NCBI RefSeq assembly: GCF_001540865.1
Contig: NC_033637.1
Location: forward strand, 5,725,737-5,789,736
DNA: 64,000 nucleotides
Direction of reading: 5' to 3'
Source of the DNA: Ananas comosus
Lineage: Eukaryota > Streptophyta > Magnoliopsida > Poales > Bromeliaceae
Shown: positions 10,212-23,217 of the stretch, piece after piece
How the letters are laid out: every line of letters starts with the position of its first letter
How positions within the stretch are numbered: the stretch's first letter is position 1
Notes under the pieces: model-generated
Told to the model about the DNA's origin: nothing
Seen by the model: the letters and a program-made list of their open reading frames with translations, nothing else
Databases searched by the model: none
Program-made: the position numbers and the translations under genes

Positions 10212-13200
10212 ATGGCTTTCAAATGGTCTTATGCATCATTTTGTTTGCTATGGATTTCAATTCTCGTAGTTTGTCAGAAACTTGATGGAACAGAGTACTA
10301 TCCCAATGGAAGAGAATGGGAGCGATTAAGTCGTCTCATGGACCCTCCAAACCGTAACAATCGAGTACTTTAATGCTTCTTTTGGTGACTTATAATGTTT
10401 ATAATAATTGTAGGATAGGTCATTCTTGTTTGAATTGCTAGACAACTTGAAATATTTAGGCACACAATACTAGATCGACTTAATGGTTAGCATGTGTTAA
10501 TCAACGTTCAACACTCCAAAAATAAATATACTCATTTGATCATTAGTAGAAATTTACATGATTATACCTAACCCTATTGGCCAATTCAACTATTCAATAC
10601 TAAAATATTTATTTTGATTGAAGTGTAATTGAGAGCTATTATTATATAAAACAAGGACCAAGAATAGGCTATGATTAATAGCTTGTACCACAGAGTCATT
10701 TTGGGTGTTCGAGAATTTGTTTTGACAACTAACATCATTGAATATTTTTGGAATATTTGATCTTCTTGAGAATCAAATTTCATAATCTTTTAATTTCACT
10801 TTCGATTTTAGAAGTTACAATTTTAATTACGTATATAAGGTGTTTTTTGCATTTAATAAAGCAAAATGATTTAAATGGATTGAATTTTCCATAGAAATTC
10901 TTTTAATTCTCTAGATCAAGATCTATTATCCTAATCATTAATTTAATGATCTTTGCTCTTGTTATTTGAAAGTTGTTCAATTTTGTGTATTTGTTACGCA
11001 GCCACTTGATAAAAATGAAAATAACTTTCACAAATCACAAAATTAAATTCTAAGAAAGGTCAAATACCGAAGATTATATTCAACGGTCTTAACTATGGAT
11101 TTAGATGTTTGATCATTGAAAACAAGTCTATAGCACAAGGGATTTGGCAATATTAATAGCACCGTAGCTCTACTCCTCAATAATCAAATTATTTACACAT
11201 GAATTGCAATTATTAATTATTGAACCTCTCTTGATTGGGAGGCTCATACTTTTTTTATGGTAATGGTGAATATACTAGGTTTTTAATGGATTTGGATCAT
11301 TCAAGAAATTTCTAATAAAATTATATTCATAGTTTGAAGGCTATAACAAAGAAGATTCAGGTGAAAGACGCAATTCAAGCAGGACTATTCGTACACAATC
11401 ATCAACTTTCGATGATGAACCACCTGACCATGAGCGTCATGTAATTATCTTAACTTTTTTCATATTTATAACTGTTATATTTGGTTTAGATTTGTAGTTG
11501 CCTAAATTAGAGTTAAATTCTAATATAATTGGGATTAGATATAATTTAGATTTAATTTGGCATATATGGACTATGAGTCGGAATCTAATTTCAAACTGAA
11601 TTAGATTAGACTTGTATTTAGAAATCCAATTAGATTAGAGTTCTAATCAGACTCTAGTTTGAAGCAACATCCTATATATATATGCGGCCAAGTTAATGGG
11701 TGACGAAATTTAGCCATGCACTAATTAAGACATTGATGTCCGTACCGTCAAGGAGCCGCGGCCCTGTTAACACGACATGCTAATTAATGAAGGATCGAGG
11801 CATGTTGTTGGTCTGTACAGATGGGTGAGAGAGAGAAGTCCTTCGTTTTGGAGTTGCTTGTTGCGGCGTTTTCGATCTAATTAAGCTTTCGTCTTTTGAG
11901 AGATTTTTTTTTGTATTCCGTCTTTTCGACATTAATAAATTATTTGCTCCGTTTTTGTCCGTGGACGTAGGTCGTTGGCCGAACCACGTAAATATCGTTG
12001 TGCTCTTTCCTTATCTTTTCTTTTCCTGTATTAAGTTATTTTTTGGATCTATTTTTCGCCACTCCGATTTTAACAATAACTAAACAACTTAAGAAAGTTT
12101 TAATTGTTTCAAATAAATTGTTTAATAAACTTTTTGCTTTGTAATTTCCAGATATGATTTTATTTTTCAGACCAAAAGACATTTTGTTTCCTTATAATTT
12201 GTTTGTTAATTTGAATGCTTTTGTATTAAAAACATTCTAATAAAATTTTAGTAGCTAGAAATTATGTAAATAACTAGGCAGATCAAACTAAAGATTTTTT
12301 GTGATCGCAAATATATGTATAAGGCCGAATTGCTTTTTAAAGTTTTTATATTATAGATTATTTTGATAGTTCTTTTATATGCATATATTAAGTATTATTG
12401 ACAAGAACAAGTGTAATTTTGGATTTTTTTTCCTTCCTCTGTAGTGGGCTATTTATCGCACAGTTGATGATCAATATTATGGCACACAAGCTAAAATAAA
12501 TCTATGGGGTCATCCAAATCTAAAACCTCATCAGAAAAATTCGGCTGCGATATGGATTATGAACTATGAAAAAATCCCAAATGTCATAATGGCGGGATTT
12601 CAAGTATGTAATAGAAATTTTTCTATGTAGATATGTAACTTCTTATTCCTATATATTGTGAAGATTGTCCTATAAATATTATGATTTGCACTTTGGTGCT
12701 TTTAAATTTTTTTTCTATTTTTCCCCTCAAATCAATTTTTTAAAAAATTTTGATACATTTTGGGCCAAACATAGATATTTTAAAATCATCAGAAGGTAAA
12801 GTGCAAATCACAATATTCATATAACTTTAATTCAAAATATATCAATAATTGTCATTTGCAAATGATTTCTACATTTGTTCATGTAAAACAATAACATATT
12901 TCTAATAATAAAAATATTCATGTCGATTACAAATTATTGCAATAAAAATAATTAGTTAATTTCTCTCTATCTTTTTGAAAACGAGTTTTTAAATATGGGC
13001 ATAAAATCTCGAACAAAGATTAATTCCAAAAGACTAAAACTTATTAGCATTTTCAAAAACATTGGTTGCAGGTATATCCTGAATTGTATAATGATAGCAA
13101 GCTTCATTTCTTCACATTTTGGACTGTAAGTATGAAATTAATTTTCTTTCAACTACATAGCATGCATATACTCAAACTGTAAGGCAGGTTATCTTTAATC

Positions 13201-15259
13201 TCAAATCTTTTTTTTATTCTAATTTCAATTTCAAATATTTAATCAGAAGCGTAGTAATCAATTTATTAACATTTAATAATAAAAAGATAATTTGAAAGTA
13301 TTATAACATTCTAACCATTGCCATATTATCAATCATAACTATCATGATAATGCGACAACAACATGACATACTAATTATTATTGCATTAACTCTACATCAT
13401 TAGGGGGAAAAAGAGAAAAATATTTATTTGCGTCAACCGTCAAATGCACAAAATCATCTATAAACCACTAAAAATATTTATTTGATGTACTAAAATGGGT
13501 GTCTACCTTATATTTGATAGATTATTTAGTGCATCACAAATAAAATTTATTTTGACACAACAAATTTTTTAAGAGCAATGCTCCTATACACCAAAAACAT
13601 CTTAACCATTAAAATTTTTTAAATGGACAGCCAAGATGCACCCTTTAAAAGAGGATGACCGGTATTTGATACCATCGGTACCGGTCAACTCTTAACAGGG
13701 CAAATTTTTTTTTTTCAACAAGGGCATTTTGATAAATTTACATCTTATAACATATCCTCTTTAGCTAGAAAGGTTTGGCGTTACAAGTAAGGAAGGTGTG
13801 TAATTACCTTTCCTAAATTAACTTTTCTTTACTAATATATTGCATTCAAATTTTAAATAAAAAATGATATATTATTGAAATCATTTAGTCTACCCCTTAA
13901 ACTCGAACCTGACTTAAACCAAGGTTAAAAGTTTAGCCAATTTTGAATTTATTTGTATGATTTGATTATGAAATAAACTCTTAAATTTGTTTCTAATTTA
14001 AAATTTTTTGCATGGAAAATTATATGTAAATATAAAATATTGCAACTGAAAAATTATATTATACAATTTCTTAGTAATTGAATATGAAATATTATCCCCA
14101 AGTGAATGTTTGAAAGTTAATTTTCAAACATAGAATAATTTAATTTAAATAGTTAACAAATTTTATTTTTTTAACTATAATATAAACTAAATCTAAATTT
14201 AAAATTTAATTTTAATCAATATTTTTGAACTTTAATATTGTTTTTACTATCGAATGAACAATTTGAATTTAATTTTAAAAATAGAAGCCTTTAATTTAAA
14301 TAAAAAATAAAAGTTATGTTTATAAATACAGCATAATTTACAATTTCAAATAAGTTAATTGTTAATTTGAAATTTCGTGTCATTTTAATATCAAATTAAC
14401 AATTTGATTTGAAATATACTAATCATTTAAACATAAATTTTTTCATTCAGAAAATTAAAATTAAAATTAAATTTGAATTTAATATACACAATTATAAAGT
14501 TTAAGCTCAAATTTATTTTTAAATTCAATTTTATAAAGATTTATTACTTATCAAATTAGTACTATCTAATTTGGTAAGTAACAAAATTAAACAAGGAAAC
14601 ATATATTTGTGTAGGGTTGATTAACTTTGGTAATTAGTTTTTATTTATTTTCCCATATTACCCTTACGAATAGTAACCTGTTGAGCAGGTTACTACCTGG
14701 TGTATTGAAGCATTTCTCATTTTTTAATGCATTAGAAACTTATTTATCTTTTATTTATGGCAAGTAGACAATTTGATTCACCTTGTTTCAAGCAATAATA
14801 CTCCTGTATATCTTCTTCTTTTTATTGATATGGTACTAACACGGCAATAATGTAACAGGTACTATGGTTAATAGCTATATGATGCATGATAGAACAATGT
14901 AATGAATTATAACTACTAATTTCATAATTATAACTAACACCACAATTGGACTAAATTGCAGTAATTCGAAGACTGAGATAGAATTTATAATAAATTAAAG
15001 TATGGAAACTAAAGTGTCATTCATCCTAGTAATTTAAGGACCAAATATCCAATTTAGCCTTTCTTTTATAATCAATACTTCTTTTTCTTTTTCTGTGCAG
15101 GCAGATGACTATAACTTAACCGGTTGCTTTAATCTTCGATGCAAAGGTTTTGTAGTGGCTAATTGGAATATACTTACACCAGGAGATGTGATTGAACCTG
15201 TATCAACTTATAATGGTGATCAATACTTCATCACAATTAGCATAAAAAAGGTTAAATGA
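10212..15259 (+). CDS. Neprosin/DUF239-like secreted protein, probably truncated
   Basis: Neprosin-domain proteins are secreted, some of them glutamic prolyl peptidases. Five phase-0 exons can be joined: 10212-10364, 11333-11440, 12445-12603, 13072-13125 and 15101-15250, with reading-through to TGA at 15257-15259, giving about 210 residues. Residues 1-25 form a signal peptide (hydrophobic core FCLLWISILVV). The family pattern is clear: VDDQYYGTQAKINLWGHP, VYPELYNDSKLHFFTFWT, DDYNLTGCFNLRCKGFV, PVSTYNGDQYFITISI. Compared with the usual roughly 400 residues, most of the N-terminal activation domain is missing, and so is the last exon (WW...GYWP region). Where many relatives have IEAGWQ, this protein has VIMAGFQ, so a conserved glutamate thought to be catalytic is replaced. 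The fourth intron holds a MULE. It may be a pseudogene or a divergent non-enzymatic copy. Confidence 0.75.
13573..14718. mobile_element. Non-autonomous MULE (Mutator-like) in neprosin intron
   Basis: The element is 1146 bp and is flanked by an exact 9-bp repeat, ATTTTTTAA (13564-13572 and 14719-14727), the size made by Mutator-like transposases. Its ends form a short imperfect inverted repeat (GAGCAATGCTCCTATACACC against GAGAAATGCTTCAATACACC). The interior is AT-rich and has no transposase. It sits in the 1975-bp intron between neprosin-like exons 4 and 5 and more than doubles that intron. Confidence 0.82.
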
Positions 15260-15424
15260 ATTTTCTTTTCTTTGAGACATTTAATATTTTATTTCATATT
15301 ACTCAGTAGGATAGAACATGGAGTCATTTATATTTGAAGATATTTATTGCTTATAATCATATTTGATTAAATTTAATAATATAAATAGAATAGAATTATA
15401 ATTCAATGAAAAACAAACGAAAGA

Positions 15425-15476
<52 letters not shown>

Positions 15477-15993
15477 GTAGGAATTTAGTTATGCTATAGA
15501 GTTATAGCACGCAATTACACAAATGAAAAAATTTTTGGAGTGAGAAGAGTAGTAGACAAATGGTGCATGATCCGTTAAATAGTGTAAAAAAAAAAAAAAA
15601 TTGATCTTAGTGTGTGAGTTGACATTAATAGTATTTGGGCGAAAAAAAAAATCTGGCTATTTTGCATAAAAATATCACTATTGTTAAAATTTTTTTTTAA
15701 AAAAATAGCATCCTTCTTTTATTTTTATAGATTTTGATTTAATTTTTCGTAATATGACCAAAATAAAAAAAATTTATTCTGTTTCGGGTCTTTTTAGCAA
15801 TTTTTCTCCACTGGCTTTTTCTCTCCTCTCCTCCTCGCTCCTCCACCAACTCTGCTATACTACGGTCTCCTGTAAACTTAAGAGTAGCGCGTTTAAGCTT
15901 CAAAGCTCTATTTGGAGCATCAATATCTTTATTCCGTGGTGATGCTCTCATAGTTTTACGGGAGAATTTGTAGTTTGGCTAGATGAGTATGAT
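15260..15993. other. AT-rich spacer with long poly-A run
   Basis: Contains a run of roughly 45 adenines around 15426-15471 and several shorter A tracts; no gene seen. The missing last neprosin exon was not found here. A poly-A run of this length could be the tail of an old retroposon, but no body was recognised upstream. Confidence 0.5.
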
Positions 15994-17004
15994 TAGGTGG
16001 CTGCGAAACGAGGCCGGGAGCTCGAGGCGAGTCACTTTTTCAGCTCAAATATCAGCTTGAAATTAAATTTCGAGCCAAAGAACTAGGGCTCAAGCCGGCG
16101 CTTGAAATTAAATTCGGCCGGCAGCTCGAGACGAGGCCTAATTCGAGTCGAGCCGAGCTCGAGCTCTAAACGAGCCTATTGAAATTGTCGAATGTATATA
16201 ATTCAATAGTTTATTTTTTATAGAACATTACCTACAATTTGATGCAAACATGTCTAATAGTTCAAAAATACAAAATATTGTAAAAAATGTTGAGTTAGAT
16301 GACGCCCTGACTGGTGTGAGGGTCTGAGCCTAGTTAGTAAATTTTCGCGAATTATTCGGCGGAATTATTCGCCGAATTATGTGAAAATCCATCTAAACCG
16401 GTCGTCTTTACGATTTTTTTCGAAAGAAAGAGAATTATTCGCGCGAATTTTCATGGGGCCAGCCCGAATTATTCCGCGAATAATTCTTGCCGACATATTG
16501 CCGAATTATTGAAATATGGAATAAAAAAAAAAAAAAACTGTATAATTTTATTTTGTAAAATATAAATTATTTTTATTTTATATCTTATATTTTATATTTG
16601 TATACTGAAATTCGTTTTTAAGCCGAATTTTTCAACGAATTTAAAAATAGAAAATGAATTTTATACACGTATTATATTCGGTATCGAATTATTACCAAAT
16701 CGGCGCAATTAACTAACTATGGGTAGTAGAGAGAGGAGAGAGAGAGAAAGAGAGAGGGGAAAAAAATTAGGAATTTGAAATTTGAATGTTATTATGTTTA
16801 GGGTTATGTGCAACAGTGAAAGGTCTGAAAAAGAGTGGTGTACATGTTAAATTTAGACGTTTGGCTCAATTGCCACGGTTGTCTTAATTGGGTTTATTTT
16901 ATGGCCAAGCCAAATAAATTAAAATAATATAATCATTATATTAGTTTTATATAAGTATAGTAGTATTAGTATATCTATATATATATATATAGTATATATA
17001 TATA

Positions 17005-17036
<32 letters not shown>

Positions 17037-17248
17037 TTTATATAATATATATATATATTCGAGCTTTTCGAGCTTTTCGAGCCTAATTCGAACGAGCCGA
17101 GTAATACTCAAGCTCGGCTTGAAATGAATTTCGAGCCTTTTATTTTGTTCAAGCTCGGCTCATTTAATTTCGAGTCGAGCTCGAGCGAGCCGGATATCAA
17201 GCCGAACACGAGTCGAACGCGAGCCGGCTCGCTCGTTTGCCAGCCCTA
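15994..17248. mobile_element. hAT-like non-autonomous element with perfect 8-bp TSD
   Basis: AGTATGAT occurs directly on both sides (15986-15993 and 17249-17256), matching the 8-bp duplications of hAT elements. The ends are imperfect inverted repeats (TAGGTGGCTGCGAAACGAG against TAGGGCTGGCAAACGAGCG), followed by many subterminal GAGCTCG/CGAGCC words pointing inward from both ends. No transposase is present. The middle (about 16330-16715) has its own weak inverted symmetry built of CGAATTATTCG words and may be a nested element, and a long (TA)n tract lies at 16976-17060. Confidence 0.85.
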
Positions 17249-17256
17249 AGTATGAT

Positions 17257-20035
17257 TATATGTCTAGAATTTGGTATTATATTCAGCCTTTAAAATTTTT
17301 TTTGTGAATAAGATAAATCACTTTGTAAGTAGGATGTGCTATCCTACTAATAATGAATATCAAGACCTTTTAGGTTATGTTTGAAGGCATGAATATATCG
17401 TTCAGTGAACCTTTTTAATTTGTTCAATAAATTTGTATGTTTAATTAATAAGAAGTGTGATCAAATGTTTAGAATAAAATATCACATTCAGGCTTTAATT
17501 TTTTTTTTCAAGAAAAAAATAAATTATTTCGTAGATGAAATAAACTATCTCATCAAATTATAAATAGCAAGATCTACATAAATAAAAACCAAACTATTTA
17601 CTTATAACCATACTAAAAAATCCTAATGCGGAATAAGTTATTCAAATATAACTTATTTCGATATTCAAACAGAACTTTAAAAAATAAAAATCAAATTTAT
17701 TTTTTATAATTACACTAAAATATTTTTATACAAAAAAACAGTTTTGAATAATTTATTTTGACCTCTAAATAAGACGTAGGCGTATCTAACGTTATTAGAT
17801 AAAATAGAGTTGGGGTAAAAAAAATATAGTGATATATTTTTGCGCTCTCCGGTGGGACTACATAAATATATTGTAACCAACTAATTACGATATGCGGAAC
17901 ATGATATTATGTATAAAAATAAAAAAGATATTTTTTTCATCGTACTTTTTTACTAAAAATAACACAATCTCGCCGCAATCTCAAATGAAGCTATAAAATT
18001 TAAGCAAATTTTTGCTTCTCATTTGGAGTGCACATTCTAATAATTTAACTTGTGTGCTCTTTAGTTCGTACTATTTTTTGTTAGATTAGGGTATTTGGGT
18101 TCACCAAACATCCTTTTTGGTAGTTATTGTGTTGTCGCAAATTTTTTTTTAATGTTTAATAAATTATACAGAAAACATCTTCTATCTTACAGTTTAAAAA
18201 CAAAAATTACTTAGGCAGTGGGCATTTTGGGTAACCCGTGGGTACCTACAGATACCCGCACATATTTTTTTAATTACAAAATATATTTTTTAATTAATAT
18301 ATATTTTTTATTTACTCATTTTAAAAATTCTAATCCTAATTTTTTATTGCGTGTCTTTTATATTATAAAATATTTTTGCTTTAAGGCTTTAAATATTTTT
18401 ATTGTATGCTATAATATTTTAAACAATGAATTATATTATGCTTTTAAAACTTATATATATGTGTTTTGCACTTAAAAAATATAAGAGCAAAAAAAAAAAA
18501 TTACGGGTAACCCACATACCCACCCGCCCACTCGTGGGCGGGTATGGATAAAGATGTTGGCTATTAAAAAATTTACGGATAAATTTTATCCATACTCAAA
18601 TAATCCGCCTACGAGTTACCAAACCCGCCACTTTGCCAAGTTCAGTTAGTACGATATGCTATCCTTACAAATAACGAATATCAAGATTTTTTAGGTTATG
18701 TTTGATGCATGAAAAATATAAAATATAAAATATAAAATATTTTCAAATTTGAAAAAAAATAAAATTTAGAATTTAAAATTATAAATTTGAATTTGAGATT
18801 ACAAATTATAAATTTTAAAAATTTATATTTAAATTTTTAATTTTTAAATTTTAAAAGTAAAAATAGGGGTGGGAACAGCTGTTCCCAACCTTAGCGGATT
18901 ATCCAAAAATAATAATTTAAAATTAATATTAATTAAATTAATTAATAATTTTAAAATATAAATTAAATTAATTATAATTAAAATTAATTATGAGAGTTCA
19001 ATTAATCTTGTTTTCGCTTATTCTAGGGATAAAAGTGGAACAGTAATTTCAGCAAATTATATCAGCTTATTTTAGATATCCGGAAATTATTATTCTCGGA
19101 TACAAAATTAATCTTTTGATCCCCATCCTTATTTTGGCACCAATAAGATGTTAAAAAAAATATAAAATAATTATTACATATTTTAAAAGATAATAATATT
19201 TTTTAATATTTATATTCAAAAGAACTAACATATTGGTGGCGACGGATTTATGACGGTGCAACCATAGGGTACAATTGTACAAAAGTTTAACTTTTCCCTT
19301 CCTTTCAAATAGAGAAACGACAAAATGTGAATATTTCAAACCCTGTAGGAATAAATTGAATCTCACACTTGCACATCTAATTTACCTCTCTCTTACGCAC
19401 CCATGAAGCATCCAAAGTTACCTTTGAATGTTCGTTTGATTCAAAAGTATTTTGTAAAAAATAAAAATTCGTAGAAAATTTTTTTATACTTTATAATATT
19501 TAATTTATAAAAAAATAATTTTTTATTAATATTTATTTGATTGAAAGGCAAAATATTCATATTTATTTAGTCCAGTAAAAAAATAAAGAAAAAAAAATTT
19601 ACGCAGTTCGAGTTTTCGCTTTCGGTCGAAAAACAGTAAAAAAAATATAATTTTTATTTTTTTCAAATTTATAAAATACATATTTTTATATCGAGCTAAA
19701 CAAACGATAAAATATTTTTCATACTAAAAATAAATTTTCATTTCGTTTTACGTGGAACGGGAACAAGAGCCAAGCCTGATACTGTGTGGTCCGTACCAAC
19801 AGCAGCAGCTCCCATCATCCAGGCTAGCCACTTTCCAACTCCCATCTGCTTCTCTTGTGCCTCCTTCCCATAAAAGCACAGGGAAACCCTTCTTCCACCG
19901 CCACCAGCTGTACAGTTTTTCTCCATTCATATGTGAGAAAGAGGAAAACACCACATCTTGAAGACGTTTTTTTTTTTTTTTTTACTCCCATCTCCTACCA
20001 ACAGCAATTGGCAGCAGCAGCAGTACAAATAACAA
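17257..20035. repeat. AT-rich repeat-dense spacer
   Basis: No gene seen. A block near 17331-17400 (GCTATCCTAC..., TCAAGACCTTTTAGG...) recurs imperfectly at 18649-18712. Between the two copies, 18208-18638 has inward-facing ends (GGCAGTGGGC against GGCAAAGTGG) and subterminal GGGTAACCC/GGGTATGG words typical of degraded hAT-type MITEs, but no clear target duplication. Another AT-rich inverted-repeat candidate lies at about 19430-19740. Confidence 0.4.
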
Positions 20036-20040
20036 GGGTT

Positions 20041-20047
20041 TATAAAT
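20041..20047 (+). promoter_or_regulatory. TATA box of cysteine-rich peptide gene
   Basis: TATAAAT sits 108 bases before the ATG. The leader between them is purine-rich with two (GA)n tracts (20113-20150), common in plant core promoters. Confidence 0.45.
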
Positions 20048-20154
20048 TTGAGAGAGTTAAAATTCGCGAGAGTTAAAAGAGTCCTTTCATTTCCCCATTT
20101 CCCTTAAATAAGAAGAGAGAGAGAGAGGGGAAAGAGAGAGAGAGAGGGGGGGAA

Positions 20155-20607
20155 ATGGCTTCTCTCTCTGCAGCTCTCTCTCACACCCTATTCCTTTTCC
20201 TCATCTGCATTGCTTGCTTTTGCTCTGCCCACAAATCAGCTTTTGCTCATGTGGGTTCTCCTCTCTCTCTCTCTCCTTTTCTCACTCAATCATATTGTCT
20301 GCTAATTTGGCTTGTTTCTTACATGGGTTTTACTGCAATTTGGGTTCAGGAGGAAGAGAGGTGGCCTCTGGCGGCGCCGGCGCAGCGGCGGCTGCGGTCG
20401 GTTTTGCTCAATCAAACCGATTTACGGGGCCGGCGGCTCACCGGGAGCTTCCAGCTCTGTGCTCTCTGCACTTGCTGCGGGGGGCCGAGAGGGCTCTGCC
20501 TGCCTTCCCCCTGCTGCTATGCTATCAACTGCAACATACCCAACAGGCCCTTCGGATTCTGCTCCTTCACCCCGAAGACATGCAACTGCTTTGGGTGCCA
20601 TCTCTAG
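20155..20607 (+). CDS. Small cysteine-rich secreted protein (uncharacterised plant family)
   Basis: The gene reads ATG 20155 to TAG 20607. I favour two exons, 20155-20250 and 20350-20607, giving 117 residues; the 99-bp intron begins GTGGGTTC and ends GGGTTCAG. Residues 1-25 are a signal peptide (HTLFLFLICIACFCSAH). The C-terminal half holds about a dozen cysteines, with CTCCGG, PSPCCYAINCNIPN, RPFGFCSFTPKTCNCFGC and a final HL; this end looks like a conserved plant family of unknown function (I think a DUF7866-type protein, not certain). Unusually, the intron has no stop and a length divisible by three, so retaining it would add 33 residues, including a hydrophobic stretch, without changing frame. 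A role as an apoplastic peptide is an inference from the signal peptide and cysteines. Confidence 0.83.
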   Translation: MASLSAALSHTLFLFLICIACFCSAHKSAFAHVGSPLSLSPFLTQSYCLLIWLVSYMGFTAIWVQEEERWPLAAPAQRRLRSVLLNQTDLRGRRLTGSFQLCALCTCCGGPRGLCLPSPCCYAINCNIPNRPFGFCSFTPKTCNCFGCHL

Positions 20608-23217
20608 TACTCTTCTTCTTCTTCTTCTTCTCTCACATTATAAACTGCTTCCTATTTCCATTTGCTTAGTTGTTAGTAAGTTACTTAATGTGGTGGGAAT
20701 GTCAATTGTGAATAAAGGGTGGGTATCTCATTTTCTGGGCTTCTCTTTTTTGTTGTTGTTAGTATAATGGTTTATATTGTGTTTTTGATTGCATTGGATT
20801 GGACGTTGTCGACGAGTCGCGTAAGATTAATTAATTTTACATCTATATATTGGAAGTAAGTGATTTCTTCTTGAAATATACAGGATATAGCTGTGAAGAT
20901 GTTATACAATGTTATGCCACTTGCTTAGTGTGTTATTAGTCATTTTGGTGGGAGTGTTAATTGTGAGAAGAGAAACATCCATTCCCTATCCTTTTTGTTG
21001 CCCAAAAGACAATCTAATTGAAAACGAAGCAGGATTAGTCTTAAACTCCTTTCATGTGCATGGTGAATATCAGGTGGATCATACCACGTGCACTGACTGA
21101 AGAGGTAACAAAAGAGACAAATGAAATAATGGACGAGAATAATAACCGTCAAATAATCGATGTGGGAATCGAACTTAGAGACTTTTTGAAACAAAGGCGC
21201 TTAGGACCGGCTCTGAGACCATGTTATCCAAAAGATCGATCCGGTAGGAAATGACCTAGGATTAGTCTTAACACTTTTCATATGCGTTTGAATCAAGTGT
21301 TTATATAGTGTCTTGCATATGCATTGCATTGGACTTTGTTAGAAAGTTAAGTGTTGTTAAAAACTTAACTAGCAATGTTTAGGGTGGGAAGTAGATGTTT
21401 TGTTCTTAAAACATTTACAGGGGAGTAATGTTGTGGAAATAAGAGGAAGATATAATGAGATAGAGAGGGGTTATTGTGGAAGGGTGTTGGGGTGTTGTCA
21501 ATTTGCAGTAGTTGTACATTTGTATTGCCAACCAGAAATGCTAAAGGTGGGTGGGAGTTGGATGGGTGCATTAATGCCTTTTAATTATGCTGTTGTGCTA
21601 GGTTGTATAATTATTGTGAAGTTGGGCTATTTATGTGGTTGCTTACTAAGGGGGCTATTAATGTTGTTGTTTTTTCTTCTTTCTTTCTACTTTGAACATG
21701 GTCCATAGTGTGAGGGCATCAAGGTATTTCAAAAGAGAGAGATGGTTGAGCCTTGTGGCAAAGGGAAGTGTTATTAGTACACTCGGTTTTTTTTTTGAAA
21801 CCGGCCAAATTCGGTCGGTGCGTTGTGACCGTATTTGACATTTAATGAATCTATTTTTCAATATCAAGATCTCATATGTTAATAGCATCAGACCGTGCTA
21901 ATACTTTTTTCCATGCTTTGTAATGAGTGCGCGACCTTGGGATTAAATTGCTAAACCTCATTGAGACTTTCCTGTAGTGCGTGTAGGGTTTGAGGTTTAA
22001 CTCAAAACTTTTGTGTGGCCGAAAGAGGTGACATTGATAAATTGTAGAATTCAACTAACTTGACAGATGAAACAAAAAATGTAGCTTCTTGTTGGCTTAA
22101 AGGGGTTCGAACTGGCAGGAGGTTAGTTGGGCCGAGTTACAATCGAGATCCATGGGCGCTGTGTCTGAATTGATTGCATCTTTTTAACGGCTTAAGTTTT
22201 TAAATTAATGGTTAGCGCCAACGATCTGACACTTCCAACGGAGCTGGGATCAAGGATAATTACTGACCTTGCTTTAGATAAATATGAAGTGCCCCTCACT
22301 GTAAAAATTCTCTAAAAAGCGAATCTTCAAAATGAGCGTTTCCAAATGATCTTCGCAAAAAAAAAAGAAGAAGAAGTACGAACTCCTATATCTGGAAAAT
22401 CAATAGCTGAGATAGGTACTGTTCCATGCATGTGAATTCCCCTTGAACATGGTGGGCCAAAGTGACCCCACACTCTTTTACTGCATCATCTTGTCGCCAT
22501 TCATTCATGCTATTGAATTCACACTTCAGTGAATTCTAGGAATCTCATTGACCAAATTGTGGAATTGTTTTGCTTCTCCATGTGCATTGTTGTGAAGAAC
22601 CCCTAGATGCATGCGGTGCCAACACTTCAATTATAATACCATAAGTTTATCATAGCACACACTTTGGGGGCAATTGCACTCAATAAGTATCAATGTCTCA
22701 AACTAAAGCTTGTTGTTCCTGTCCCCCCTGAACCCATATAAAGCTCCTAATTTTATTGCCATAAATCAATGGATTAGTACTCATTGCTGTCATTTTAAAG
22801 TGCTTCAGCTGTCATCTTGTTGAGAAGAGCTTGGCATGTGGTGTGCATGTGGCTTATCAGATTAATAAAATAAACCATTCTTGGTAGGTAGCAAGTTGTG
22901 TTACTGCATCTATGCCCTCTTTTGGAGGCAAGAGTAGGAGAGAAAAGAAGAGAGAATAAAGAAGGGAATTAAAAAGAGAAAAGAGAAAGGAAGATGATTT
23001 TCTCTTCTGTTGTTCAGATGTATAGAAGTGAAACAAAGAGAAAACAAACTTTTAATGGGGTTACATCTCTTTTTCTCCAATTTTAGAGGGGGGAAAGTGA
23101 CCATTACAGCTTGTATTCTTCTTTCAGATTTTATTTTTCTCCAGCTTAATTTATCCTTCTACAGAGAGGAATGATAGAATCTTTTCTGTTGTCTTCTTAC
23201 ATACACATATAGACCTA
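20608..23217. other. Spacer downstream of the peptide gene
   Basis: An AATAAA-type signal near 20711 may end the peptide transcript. The tract at 21100-21245, read on the minus strand, has ATGGTCTCAGAGCC and then AAGTTCGATTCCCAC, resembling tRNA-derived SINE A and B boxes, but the copy is degraded. I see no coding exon in the rest. Confidence 0.4.

Noticed and set aside
18208..18638. Complete hAT-type MITE
   Set aside because: Inverted tips and GGGTA words are present, but flanking bases do not repeat, so I kept it as a weak note only.
21300..21710. Plus-strand frame of about 100 codons after the peptide gene
   Set aside because: No domain, no splice context and hydrophobic low-complexity end; nothing supports translation.
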